Shown: in pieces, positions 1 to 8,456 of the stretch | Layout: every line of letters begins with the position of its first letter | Position numbering within the stretch: position 1 is the stretch's first letter | Source of the DNA: CBDDKU01 sp965230375 | Lineage (GTDB): Bacteria; Bacteroidota; Bacteroidia; Flavobacteriales_D; Cryomorphaceae | Direction: 5' to 3' | Length of the DNA stretch: 64,000 bases | Assembly (NCBI GenBank): GCA_965230375.1 | Contig: CBDDKU010000007.1 | Location: forward strand, 1 to 64,000 | Program-made: the position numbers and the translations under genes | Notes under the pieces: generated by a model | The model's input: the letters and a program-made list of their open reading frames with translations, nothing else | What the model was told of the DNA's origin: nothing | Database searches by the model: none

Positions 1-42
1 ACGCTGAATGGAATACAACAAGTATGGAGACGTAGAAACGAT

Positions 43-1257
43 ATGTTAAAGGCTGGCAATTTAATCTGTTTTTTTCTTTTTGTTTTGGCAATAAGTAACG
101 CAAGGTCAGAAGCTGTTATTAAGACGCGAGACGATCTCGTAAGCCGAGTCGCATCAATGCGATATATATTCCCTGATCAAAGAATGTATTCAGCTCCAAC
201 TTTAAACTCCGATGGTCAATGGCATTTTCGAACCGCAGGAGAACCGCTATTTGGAGTCGACGAAGGCTTAACTCCCAAAGTAATTGAGATCTCAGGAAAG
301 ATCGAACCTGGCGACGGAGACCGCCTTTTCAAATTCTTAAGCAAAGAGATGTCAATAGAAAATTTTGCCCCGACTTTCCTAGTTTTTTCCGGTCCGGGAG
401 GTAACTTTGCGGAGGCGTTAGAAATCACTGAAGTTATTAACGAGTTTAGCGGCGCACAAGACATTCTTATATTTGGTTCAGTCGTTTTAGATGGAACGGA
501 GTGCCTTTCAGCGTGTGCATTTGCCCTCTCTCTATCTGAAGTGCCTGCTGTGATTGAGCAAGGCGCTAGGGTTGGATTTCACCTTCCCTACCCTAGTGAG
601 AAGTTCGCTGAGTTTTTCTCCAAACAAGGCTTATCATTGAAAGCGGCATTTGATGTTATATCTGATCTTAGTGAGTTGTTTGCTTCAGATCGGTATCATC
701 CAATGTTTAGATCTCGGGTGCTCGAACAACGAGAAGCGAAAAAATTTTATTACCTACACGGCGATGCAGAAAGCTGGAAAAATGGCTTCAACGTAGTTTC
801 AAACACTTTCAGCTCACAGATTGTACCCATAGTCGAATTAGATTTCTATACCGCAGAACGCATCTGTGGAATGTTAAATTATGGAATCAATCGTGCGATA
901 GATAATTATGACTTTGCTTTTTTTGTGTCTGATTTGTCAATCGATGAGAGAGATCGGGCAGCTTTTGCGGCCGTTAAAGATAACTTTGTAGAACGCCAAT
1001 TCGCGTTGGCAACTGCTTCAGGGACAGCGATCTGTATGATGACTGCAAACGCAGAACATGGTGTCGATTTTAGATTACTGGAACCTGCGACCAGCGTTAT
1101 CTGCACAGACAAAGTTGTTGGATCTGCAAGCGCGTCTGGTGAAAATCTGGGAGATGGAGTAACCAATGCTTGGTGCAAAGTTGCGCCCGTAAATGGTGAA
1201 CTCCTTACATGGGGACTACTAGCTGGACACCCGCAAAAACCTCGCCATTGGGTCTGA
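43..1257 (+). CDS. Periplasmic ClpP/crotonase-fold-like protein (alphaproteobacterial type)
   Basis: The 404-residue product starts with a Sec signal peptide (residues 1-23, ending around SEA). Residues about 80-195 look like the ClpP/crotonase-like fold of the predicted periplasmic proteins grouped as COG3904: a beta-strand with FSGPGG followed by helix FAEALEI, then a Cys-Ser-Ala-Cys segment (ECLSACAFAL) and GARVGFH. These proteins are common in Rhodobacterales and Rhizobiales and are not typical of Bacteroidota. The C-terminal half shows nothing I recognise. Function is unknown. The gene lies left of an IS fragment and of an abrupt change in sequence character, so it probably does not belong to the same replicon as the rest of the window. 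Confidence 0.75.
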   Translation: MLKAGNLICFFLFVLAISNARSEAVIKTRDDLVSRVASMRYIFPDQRMYSAPTLNSDGQWHFRTAGEPLFGVDEGLTPKVIEISGKIEPGDGDRLFKFLSKEMSIENFAPTFLVFSGPGGNFAEALEITEVINEFSGAQDILIFGSVVLDGTECLSACAFALSLSEVPAVIEQGARVGFHLPYPSEKFAEFFSKQGLSLKAAFDVISDLSELFASDRYHPMFRSRVLEQREAKKFYYLHGDAESWKNGFNVVSNTFSSQIVPIVELDFYTAERICGMLNYGINRAIDNYDFAFFVSDLSIDERDRAAFAAVKDNFVERQFALATASGTAICMMTANAEHGVDFRLLEPATSVICTDKVVGSASASGENLGDGVTNAWCKVAPVNGELLTWGLLAGHPQKPRHWV

Positions 1258-1300
1258 AATCTGATTCACTGTGTCCATGGAGGTTCTTCATGGATCCTAG

Positions 1301-1775
1301 GCTCAGGACCTATTAATTTGCATTTATCTGCGCGATGTGATTCAGGATGGCAAAGGGGTTTGTCATGTCTGATTTGTTTCTGCTCTCACTTGGCCAAATG
1401 TCGAAGATCGAGCCGTTCTTTCCAAAGTCGCACGGTGTTGCGCGTGTCGACGACCGCCGGGTGATCTCGGGCATCATCTACGTGCTGAAGCACGGCCTGC
1501 AGTGGAAGGATGCACCCAAGGAATACGGGCCCCACAAGACGCTCTACAACCGCTTCCGGCGCTGGTCGGAAATGGGTGTTTTTGACAAGATATTCAGTCA
1601 CTTGACTGCAGGCGACGGTCCGCCCGATACGTTGATGATCGATGCGACGCACCTGAAGGCTCACCGCACCGCGTCGAGCCTTTTAAAAGGGGGGTGCTTC
1701 CCCGCCATATCGGGCGCACGAAAGGCGGGTTGAATACGAAGCTGCATGCCGTGTGTGATGGTGAGGGACATCACA
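1301..1775 (+). mobile_element. IS5-family element, left part only
   Basis: The segment begins with GGCTCAGGACC just after CTAG (1297-1300), which fits the YTAR-type target preference of the IS427 group of IS5. It contains the first part of a DDE transposase and then ends around 1770-1780, where the sequence becomes a Bacteroidota peptidase. No right inverted repeat, no second catalytic residue and no second target copy are present. The left boundary is inferred from the CTAG and the conserved start, not from a matched inverted repeat. Confidence 0.65.
1365..1733 (+). CDS. IS5-family transposase, N-terminal ORF (truncated element)
   Basis: The 122-residue ORF starts at MSDLFLL; an in-frame start 18 bases upstream is less typical. 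It carries the DUF4096-like N-terminal region (IEPFFPKSHGVARVDDRR, GLQWKDAPKEYGP) and the first catalytic Asp in MIDATHLKAHRTASSLL. At the TTTTAAAAGGGGGG run (1681-1692) this frame ends in about 16 unrelated residues. The other frame continues the real protein with RHIGRTKGGLNTKLHAVCDG. That is the arrangement of IS5/IS427 elements that make the full transposase by programmed frameshifting. The downstream ORF breaks off near 1770, so the element cannot make an active transposase. Confidence 0.75.
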   Translation: MSDLFLLSLGQMSKIEPFFPKSHGVARVDDRRVISGIIYVLKHGLQWKDAPKEYGPHKTLYNRFRRWSEMGVFDKIFSHLTAGDGPPDTLMIDATHLKAHRTASSLLKGGCFPAISGARKAG

Positions 1776-1785
1776 ATACCTTCGT
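1765..1785. other. Junction between foreign segment and Bacteroidota sequence
   Basis: Left of this point one frame reads as IS5 transposase (ending CDGEGH). Right of it another frame reads as an S9 peptidase (from PSFDAQD). Both proteins are truncated at the same place. Either two unrelated molecules were joined during assembly, or an illegitimate recombination or IS-mediated deletion removed the rest of both genes. Confidence 0.7.
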
Positions 1786-2456
1786 TTGATGCGCAGGACG
1801 CCATCTTATTGCAAGAAGGATACACCCTGGCATATGCCCATGTGCGTGGAGAGTCTATTGGTGGATCGGACTGGTATAAATCGGGACGCGAGTTAGAAAA
1901 GAAGAACTCTGTTTCGGATTACCTAGCCTGTGTTAATCATCTCATAGAAAATGGGTACACATCGCCAGATATGCTTATTGGCTACGGGAATAGCGCAGGC
2001 GCATTAGTGGTAGGGCAGGCAATCAATTTAAGTCCAGAACTATTCAATACAGTCATTCTCGACCACCCTTATCTGGATGTCGTTAATACGATGATGAATG
2101 ATACCTTGCCACTGACTATTGATGAGTACAAGGAATGGGGAAACCCCGAAGACATGGACGTGTATAGATATATTCAGAGCTATTCGCCCTATCAAAACAT
2201 AAAGCTACAGCATTACCCCAATGTATTGCTCATTGTGAGCTACAACGATTACCAGACCCCAATCTGGCAAGTTGCCAAATACGCAGCCCGACTTCGGGAA
2301 TACAATTTATCGGATTCTGAAATCTTGCTTATTACCGATATGTCGGGCGGGCACCAAGGCAGCACAACGGGAAAAGAATGGATAAAGCTCTTCTCTCAGA
2401 CCTACTCCTTTGTGAAGCAAAAGAATGAAGATGCTGTAATGCACAATTCGAAATAA
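1776..2456 (+). pseudogene. Oligopeptidase B-like S9A peptidase, C-terminal fragment
   Basis: The readable part (about 225 residues; an ATG at 1746 is fortuitous) is the C-terminal part of the alpha/beta-hydrolase domain of an S9A prolyl oligopeptidase/oligopeptidase B. It has AHVRGESIGGSDWY, the Ser nucleophile in GYGNSAGA, the Asp in SYNDYQTP and the His in SGGHQGS, so the whole catalytic triad is present. The beta-propeller and start of the catalytic domain (normally more than 400 residues) are missing because the gene is cut at the 1.77 kb junction. A full copy would cleave after basic or Pro residues in short peptides. As it stands the fragment should be non-functional unless the junction is an assembly error. 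Confidence 0.8.
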
Positions 2457-2628
2457 AAACGGAGAATTTGAGATCGGTCTTTCTTATGTCTTACCTGTTA
2501 AAACGAACTCCAACAATGCCATTGGATATGCCTGCTGATCAGGTTTCCAAAGTGAGTTTGGAAATTCGCCCTGGAGCACGACCGCTTGTACGCTGGTAAT
2601 TCAAGGTCTGGGCTATTTCAGGAAAAAC

Positions 2629-3285
2629 TCAAACCTTCTCAACCAACAACTTCTCACAAACCTTCTGACTAAGCATCTCTGAAGGGTGCGCTGAATAACT
2701 GATCAGCATGCTATTGTCGAAGGGCTCTACAGACTTGATATCAATCATCAGTTTCAATGAGATGTCCCGGCTGTCCAAAAACTCTAAAAACTCTTTCGAA
2801 GAATGGTCTAATGCGACTAATCTGACCTGATCTCCGGCATTGCAGTCACTCAGCTTTTGGTAGTGGTTTTCTACGATATTTCCATCCGCGTCTGGGATAG
2901 GTGAGCCATGTGGGTCCTCTTTCGGGAAATCCAACAGCTTGTCCATCCGATCGAAAAATGCTTGTGCCTTGATGTGCTCAACCTGTTCGGCTATTTCGTG
3001 CACTTCCTCCCAGCCAAAACCCATTTTTTCGACCAGATACATCTCTGTAAGGCGATGTTTTCTGATCACCAATGCAGCTGCCTTGCGTCCTTTATCAGTG
3101 AGCTTTAAGGGCTTGTACTTTTCGTATTTCACCCAGCCTTCTTGATTCAAGGTCTTAACCATGCTGTTTACCGTTGGCTTGCTCACACCAAGGTGAGCGC
3201 TCAGATCTGAAAGGTTGATCTCACCTTTTTGATTAGCAAGGTTGAATAAGGCTTTGAGGTAATTTTCTACAGTCGCGGATGCCAT
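2629..3285 (-). CDS. DtxR/MntR-family metal-dependent transcriptional regulator
   Basis: The 218-residue protein has a winged helix-turn-helix at residues 1-60 (LSAHLGVSKPTVNSMVKTLN as recognition region). A DtxR-type metal-binding and dimerisation domain follows at about 60-130 (RKHRLTEMYLVEKMGF, then EVHEIAEQVEHI with the metal-ligand Glu and His). A C-terminal FeoA/SH3-like domain spans about 145-218. With Fe2+ or Mn2+ bound, such proteins dimerise and repress metal-uptake genes. The gene is divergent from a TonB receptor, and the 106-bp spacer holds a palindrome on the receptor's promoter, so control of that receptor is likely. Iron versus manganese specificity cannot be decided from the sequence. 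Confidence 0.9.
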   Translation of the reverse strand: MASATVENYLKALFNLANQKGEINLSDLSAHLGVSKPTVNSMVKTLNQEGWVKYEKYKPLKLTDKGRKAAALVIRKHRLTEMYLVEKMGFGWEEVHEIAEQVEHIKAQAFFDRMDKLLDFPKEDPHGSPIPDADGNIVENHYQKLSDCNAGDQVRLVALDHSSKEFLEFLDSRDISLKLMIDIKSVEPFDNSMLISYSAHPSEMLSQKVCEKLLVEKV

Positions 3286-3332
3286 GTTGATCGAATTGCG
3301 CGATGCAAAATTAGAATTAATATCAAAAAATA

Positions 3333-3362
3333 TTGTTAGATAAGGCTAACATATTACTTTTG
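3333..3362 (+). promoter_or_regulatory. Core promoter of the TonB receptor overlapped by a DtxR-type operator
   Basis: A perfect inverted repeat TGTTAG-N6-CTAACA lies at 3334-3351, resembling TTAG...CTAA operators of DtxR/MntR-type repressors. A Bacteroidota -7 box TACTTTTG (TAnnTTTG) is at 3355-3362, with TTG at 3333-3335 nineteen bases upstream as the -33 element. The palindrome therefore fills the space between the two promoter elements, as expected for repression by blocking RNA polymerase. The site is seen directly; regulator binding is inferred. Confidence 0.65.
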
Positions 3363-3391
3363 CAATCAAAACAAATTCATTTAGAAGCTAA

Positions 3392-5782
3392 ATGAGAATT
3401 AAAGACTATAGAAATGCTCTGGTACTCACATTGGTGATTGTGGTCAATAGTCTGACTCTCTATGCTCAGACGGCAACCCTATTGGGTACAGTCACATCTC
3501 AAGATGGTCCTATAGCTTTTGCGACCGTCTTTCTAGTGGGTACCCAATTGGGTGCCAATACGGATTTGGAAGGAAACTACACGATAAGTGATATCCCTTC
3601 AGGAACTTATAATGTTCAAATTTCTTCTATTGGCTATGTGAAGCAGATAGAGTCTATCACATTCGTTGCGAGTGAGTCTGTGCAGAAAGATATTGTGCTG
3701 CAGGAAGATGTTTTAAACCTGTCTCAATTCGTTGTAACTGGCTCTCGAAACCGAGTAGAGCGCTACGACTCTCCGGTAATTGTCAATACAGTAAATGCAA
3801 AGACCTTTGAAGCTACCCAATCGCTCAACGTAGCTGATGGACTGAATTTTTCACCTGGATTGCGCGTTGAGAACAATTGCCAGAACTGTGGATTTACCCA
3901 ACTCAGAATGAACGGACTTGACGGAGCCTACTCTCAGGTGCTAATCAATAGTCGTCCTGTGTTTTCGGCACTAGCCGGAGTATACGGGCTGGAAATGCTA
4001 CCGGCTAATATGGTAGATCGCATAGAAGTAGTGCGCGGTGGTGGCTCGGTGATGTACGGGGGGAATGCCATTGCCGGAACGGTGAATATCATCACCAAAG
4101 ACCCTGTAGAAAACACCTTTGATGTGGGCCTAAATCAAGGTTTGATCAATGGTGAAGCTTCCGATCGGACGGTCAGTTTTAATGGCTCCATCGTATCTGA
4201 TGACCTGAGTAAAGGAATTACTTTTTTCGGCTTCAATAGAAACCGAGATCACTGGGATGCCAATGGCGATGGGTTCTCCGAAATAGTGGAGCTAAAGAAC
4301 AACACGTTTGGGTTTGATGCCTTTTACAATTTCAACGACCGAAACAACCTGAGTTTTGGTGCATACTACATCGATGAATACCGTCGCGGCGGAAATAAAT
4401 TTGACCTGTCTCCACACCAAACGGATGTGACTGAGCAGCTGGAACACGGTATTGTGAGCACTAACCTAAACTACGAGCACTACAGCAAAGACGACAAGCA
4501 TAAAATTACGCTCTATGGTTCCCTGCAGCATGTAGATCGCGACAGCTATTACGGTGGGGGCGGTCGCGTTTTAGCCGAGGGAGATAGCCTGACAGCCGCT
4601 GATATTCTTGCCATAAACGCTTACGGGAATTCTCGGGATCTATCCACGGTGAGTGGTGTGCAGTACAATTTCTACTTCAACCCCATGCTCACCCTGACGG
4701 CTGGAACTGAATACATCTACAACGATGTGAAAGATGAAATGCCTGGCTACGGACGGATTATTGACCAGCAAGTAGGTACTTGGGGCACTTTCGCTGAAGT
4801 CGAGATTAAGCCGGTTGAGAAATTGACCTTCCTGCTTGGTGGGCGGTTTGATCAACTTGACATCGCTGGACAATATGATCTGGAAGGGGAGAGTTTTGAG
4901 AATGATGAAAACCTGAATGTCTTTGTACCCCGACTTACGGCGATGTATAGTTTAAAGAAAAACCTAAAACTACGTGCGTCGTTTGCCCAGGGCTATCGAG
5001 GTCCGCAGGCGTTTGATGAAGACTTACACATCGAGACAGTTGGTGGCGCCGCTCGGTTTATCCGACTCAATCCAGATCTGGAAGTAGAGCGATCGAACAG
5101 TGCAGTTCTTTCACTCAACTACGACAAGTTCGTCGGCAAGAATCAGATGAACTTTGTAGCGGAAGGGTTCTACACTCAATTGATCAATCCATTCATATTT
5201 GCTGATCAAGAAGAGCTGCCCAGCGGTGTTGCCGTGATCAACAAGCGTAATGGAGACGGAGCTACTGTAGCAGGGGTGAACCTGGAAGCCAATATAGCTT
5301 TCGGAAGCGAGTTGGTGCTTCAATCTGGAGCTACCATACAAACCGCTAACTACGATGTGGATGAAGAAATCTGGGCTCCCGAAGTACCGAGTGAAGACAT
5401 CCAGCCAACTACTACTAAAAACCTGCTGCGAACGCCCGATGTATATGGGTATTTCTCTCTAGTCTACAGTCCAGTTGGAGCCTTGGATATCTCCTATTCT
5501 GGAGTTATTACGGGGTCTATGGATGTACCCCACGTGATTGATGTAAATACGGAACGCACCATCATAGAAGAGACTCCAACGTTCTTCGAAAACAACATCA
5601 AACTGGCCTACACCTTCCGTTCCGAAAAGCACTATCGGTTTGAAATCTTCGGTGGGGTTCAAAATATGTTTAACAGTTACCAAGACGATTTTGATACCGG
5701 CGCCGACAGAGATGCGGGGTATGTGTACGGCCCTATCCGCCCGCGTACCTTTTTTCTTGGATTGAAGCTTGGGTTGGAGTAG
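3392..5782 (+). CDS. TonB-dependent outer-membrane receptor, probably metal or metallophore uptake
   Basis: The 796-residue protein has a signal peptide at 1-26 (ending LYAQ). A carboxypeptidase-regulatory-like beta-sandwich follows (about 27-115, LEGNYTISDIPSGTYNV). Then come a plug domain (about 125-235, with RIEVVRGGGSVMYGGNAIAG and GTVNIITKDP) and a 22-strand-type barrel to the C-terminus, which ends LGLKLGLE. The plug carries an unusual Cys163-x2-Cys166 (NNCQNCGFTQLRMNG) before the substrate-facing loop. It sits opposite a DtxR-type regulator with a shared operator, which points to regulated uptake of iron, manganese or a chelate of these. The substrate is not determined by anything visible. 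Confidence 0.88.
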   Translation: MRIKDYRNALVLTLVIVVNSLTLYAQTATLLGTVTSQDGPIAFATVFLVGTQLGANTDLEGNYTISDIPSGTYNVQISSIGYVKQIESITFVASESVQKDIVLQEDVLNLSQFVVTGSRNRVERYDSPVIVNTVNAKTFEATQSLNVADGLNFSPGLRVENNCQNCGFTQLRMNGLDGAYSQVLINSRPVFSALAGVYGLEMLPANMVDRIEVVRGGGSVMYGGNAIAGTVNIITKDPVENTFDVGLNQGLINGEASDRTVSFNGSIVSDDLSKGITFFGFNRNRDHWDANGDGFSEIVELKNNTFGFDAFYNFNDRNNLSFGAYYIDEYRRGGNKFDLSPHQTDVTEQLEHGIVSTNLNYEHYSKDDKHKITLYGSLQHVDRDSYYGGGGRVLAEGDSLTAADILAINAYGNSRDLSTVSGVQYNFYFNPMLTLTAGTEYIYNDVKDEMPGYGRIIDQQVGTWGTFAEVEIKPVEKLTFLLGGRFDQLDIAGQYDLEGESFENDENLNVFVPRLTAMYSLKKNLKLRASFAQGYRGPQAFDEDLHIETVGGAARFIRLNPDLEVERSNSAVLSLNYDKFVGKNQMNFVAEGFYTQLINPFIFADQEELPSGVAVINKRNGDGATVAGVNLEANIAFGSELVLQSGATIQTANYDVDEEIWAPEVPSEDIQPTTTKNLLRTPDVYGYFSLVYSPVGALDISYSGVITGSMDVPHVIDVNTERTIIEETPTFFENNIKLAYTFRSEKHYRFEIFGGVQNMFNSYQDDFDTGADRDAGYVYGPIRPRTFFLGLKLGLE

Positions 5783-5853
5783 TGATAGCTCTCGGGGTTT
5801 ATGCATTGCGCAGCGAAATAACTCAGATTTTCAAAGTTTTCTAGCTTAGCAGT

Positions 5854-6336
5854 GTGAGCCATTACTGTTTCGACATCCAAGACCTTCAAACGCTTGACTC
5901 CCTTGTCTATGATTCAAGCATATATGTTGAAGATATTCTTGTGAATCTGGACCAAAGGCCTATGACTCTCGATATAGAGCGGAGAGTCATGGAAAATGTA
6001 ACTCGTACGAAGCACATTCTCGGGACGAAAACCCATTACGAAGGCATGCGGGCAAAGCTGGTAATCCACGGGGTATCTCGAGCCGAGATGCAGCGTTTTG
6101 ACAAAAAGTTTAATGCAAATCATTTCATTCAAGAGATCAGCTACAATTCAGACAATAGAACGGTCACGCTCAAAACTTCTTTCAGACTGGAATTGATTTT
6201 GGAAATTGAAGACAACTTTAAAATTGAACTAGTAGATCTCAGTAGTTCCGATTTTGGAAAAGGAGTGAGCTGGGGTAAGCATGGTTTTACGAAACTCGAG
6301 TGGGAGTCTTATATTCGGAGTCAATCAATTAAATAG
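5854..6336 (+). CDS. Hypothetical protein
   Basis: The 160-residue product has no signal peptide or membrane segment and I do not recognise it. It is mixed alpha/beta with a C-terminal stretch of alternating strands (TVTLKTSFRLELILEIEDNF), in the style of small immunity or cytosolic helper proteins. The GTG start follows closely after a TAGCTTAG sequence, so an internal ATG is possible. The next gene begins eight bases after its stop, suggesting a two-gene operon with the membrane protein downstream. Confidence 0.6.
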   Translation: MSHYCFDIQDLQTLDSLVYDSSIYVEDILVNLDQRPMTLDIERRVMENVTRTKHILGTKTHYEGMRAKLVIHGVSRAEMQRFDKKFNANHFIQEISYNSDNRTVTLKTSFRLELILEIEDNFKIELVDLSSSDFGKGVSWGKHGFTKLEWESYIRSQSIK

Positions 6337-6343
6337 AGCGTCG

Positions 6344-7006
6344 ATGCTGAAAATAGTCTTAGCCTTTTTCCAATCTCTTTTAGCTTTTCTGGCAGTCTGC
6401 TTGGTAGGTCTTATTTTTTACTCTGAGCTCCCTTTGCCATTCAACATTGTCGTAGCAATAATTCTATTCTTAGTTGGAGCTTATGTCGGCTTGAGGGTGT
6501 TCAAAATTATTAGCCGACGTGGATATACTTCAGCCGCATCGGGCGACAATGCTTCCTTCGAACTCGATAGTTTGAAGTCGACTCCAGGGCATGGAGTTTC
6601 GGAAGTCGAGCCACTAGAATTGTGCAATGCCTTTGAAGATGGAAAAATCAATCTAGGTAAAGTCACAAAATCCATATGGGGTGACTGGGATGGAAGATAC
6701 CTCGACAAGAAGGATAAAATTGTCTCAATTAAATGGGATAGTTTGAGTCAGAAATTAGCAGTTGTATTCGAAGACAATAAACTTCTATCAGTATACCATC
6801 CCCGTCTTATTCGCTATTCTCGATCGTATCTAAAGATTATAAAGGCAAAAGAAATAGTTTGGGAAGTTGTAGGCTTAGAAGGAGAACATTGTGAGTACAG
6901 ATACACTTTTAGCGATAACGGTATTGAAACTTCAACCAACACTCACTGGAAACCAAAATCAGATGACATGGGTATAGGAATGAATGCCATTTACCTTCAG
7001 GGGTAA
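6344..7006 (+). CDS. Hypothetical membrane protein with two N-terminal helices
   Basis: The 220-residue protein begins at MLKIVLAFF. An upstream in-frame start inside the previous gene would add 21 polar residues before the first membrane helix and is less likely. Two transmembrane helices (about residues 2-24 and 30-50) are followed by a soluble domain of about 165 residues with many Trp and beta-strand patterns (IWGDWDGRYLDKKDKIVSIKWD). This is probably cytoplasmic. The family is not recognised. It is likely co-transcribed with the preceding gene. Confidence 0.6.
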   Translation: MLKIVLAFFQSLLAFLAVCLVGLIFYSELPLPFNIVVAIILFLVGAYVGLRVFKIISRRGYTSAASGDNASFELDSLKSTPGHGVSEVEPLELCNAFEDGKINLGKVTKSIWGDWDGRYLDKKDKIVSIKWDSLSQKLAVVFEDNKLLSVYHPRLIRYSRSYLKIIKAKEIVWEVVGLEGEHCEYRYTFSDNGIETSTNTHWKPKSDDMGIGMNAIYLQG

Positions 7007-7087
7007 ACCAGTACTTGGCAAAATTAGCTTCTATCAACTTTACGAAATAAACAATAGCAAGCTCCGCTAGACATGTCTTATACGCCG

Positions 7088-7127
7088 AATCAGCCTTTGG
7101 CTGAGCAGGAGTGCGCCCTGCGGCACA
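7088..7127. repeat. Short hairpins in the 7007-7202 spacer
   Basis: The spacer contains TCAGCC-TTT-GGCTGA (7090-7104, perfect 6-bp stem), directly followed by a GC-rich stretch with imperfect dyad symmetry (GTGCGCCCTGCGGCAC). No T-run follows, so this is not a typical terminator. The function is unknown. Confidence 0.35.
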
Positions 7128-7202
7128 CAACCCAACGAAAAAGTCAACCGGAAGTTCTGTACCACCAAGAAATTGAGAATCCAAAAATCGTACATTCGGA
7201 GC

Positions 7203-8402
7203 ATGACCAGAAACCGATTAATCTTTCCCATCCTTCTCATTATCCTCACTTCGTGCTTTAGCTCAAAAGTATATAGGATACTGACTGCAGGAGAAGCTCA
7301 GGCCGAGTCTTTTTATGTTACCATTCCCTTTGAATACAGGGCTGGGCTGCCCTTTGTAGAAGTCACGGTGAACGGAGAGAAAGGACTTTTTCTATTCGAT
7401 ACCGGAGCTCCCAATGTCATCTCAGAAGATTTTGCTGAAAAACTCGGAGTCAAAACTCTGGCAGAAGCAAAGGTGAATGACTCTGGGGGTAATAGCACAA
7501 AAGGAAACGCCAATGTAAAACTCGACGATGTTGAAATAGGTGGGGTACACTTTTACGACACTGGAGCCATCGTCCAAAACTTAAAAGGGTCGGACATTTT
7601 TAATTGCCTAAACTTTGATGGTTTGATCGGGGCTAACTTAATGCGATTGGCTTTTTGGAAGCTCGACTACAGAAACCAAGAAATCAGCATGGCTTCAGAC
7701 CTCAGTCAGTTTGGCGATATGACAGGATACACCAAGTTGCCATTTAAACCAAAATTCACGGGAACACCTGTAGTTTCCATTGAGCTCAATGATCAAACCA
7801 TTTCAGATTTGACTTTCGATACAGGATCGAATGGCCATACATCCTTCCCAGTTTCTTCTCTGAAGAAATTTAGCTCAGAACTCGAGTCGATTTACTCTGT
7901 TGGAGCTACGAGTTATGGAGTGGGAGGTAGAGCTCAGTCTGACACCACCTTTTATATAGTCATGGATAGCATCAGGTTTGGTGAAATAGGTATGAAAAAT
8001 AAGATTGTTGAGTTTGAAGAACATGCTAACAATATTGGTAGTGACTTTCTCAGATATTTTGACTTCATAATGGATTGGGAAGCCAAAGTAATCTACTTGA
8101 AAAAGCATAGCGAATACGAGTATGAGCATATTGAAAGTATTGGGTTTGGAGTTAATTTGGAAGGAGGAAAGGTGCTCGTAGGGTATATCTATGAAGGGTC
8201 AGCCTCGGAAGAGAGTTTACAGATGGGTGATGAAATACTTCGAATAGGAGAAAACGATTTTGAAAATGCAGATCCTAATCTGATCTGTGAACTGCTCAAA
8301 GAACGGAAACTGGTATGGGAAGACTCAGATCGAGTAGAGCTCCTAATAAGACGCAATGGAGAAAAGATTTCCCTGAGCTTGGATAAAAAGAAACTCTTGT
8401 GA
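7203..8402 (+). CDS. Lipoprotein with duplicated retropepsin-like aspartyl protease domain and PDZ domain
   Basis: The chosen start gives MTRNRLIFPILLIILTSC, a lipoprotein signal with Cys18; an upstream in-frame start would bury it. The 399-residue protein carries two Asp-Thr-Gly motifs, FLFDTGAPN (Asp66) and LTFDTGSNG (Asp206), each followed by a hydrophobic strand. That is the arrangement of the Asp_protease_2-type retropepsin-like proteins of Bacteroidota. The C-terminal ~100 residues form a PDZ domain (GFGVNLEGGKVLVGYIYEGS, MGDEILRIG). It should act at the outer or inner membrane periplasmic face as a protease or peptide-binding protein. The substrate is unknown. Confidence 0.8.
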   Translation: MTRNRLIFPILLIILTSCFSSKVYRILTAGEAQAESFYVTIPFEYRAGLPFVEVTVNGEKGLFLFDTGAPNVISEDFAEKLGVKTLAEAKVNDSGGNSTKGNANVKLDDVEIGGVHFYDTGAIVQNLKGSDIFNCLNFDGLIGANLMRLAFWKLDYRNQEISMASDLSQFGDMTGYTKLPFKPKFTGTPVVSIELNDQTISDLTFDTGSNGHTSFPVSSLKKFSSELESIYSVGATSYGVGGRAQSDTTFYIVMDSIRFGEIGMKNKIVEFEEHANNIGSDFLRYFDFIMDWEAKVIYLKKHSEYEYEHIESIGFGVNLEGGKVLVGYIYEGSASEESLQMGDEILRIGENDFENADPNLICELLKERKLVWEDSDRVELLIRRNGEKISLSLDKKKLL

Positions 8403-8456
8403 CAAGTGCGGATTATCCCGTTCTTGCAATACCATTCAACCACAAACATTATTGCC

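Noticed and set aside
2457..2628. Remnant of an outer-membrane protein C-terminus (short frame EIGLSYVLPVKTNSNN)
   Set aside because: Too short and without further similarity; could be chance.
7060..7150. Possible integron attC-like site (TAGAC, GC-rich hairpin, CCCAAC)
   Set aside because: The conserved ends are in the wrong order and orientation for attC, and no integrase or cassette is nearby.
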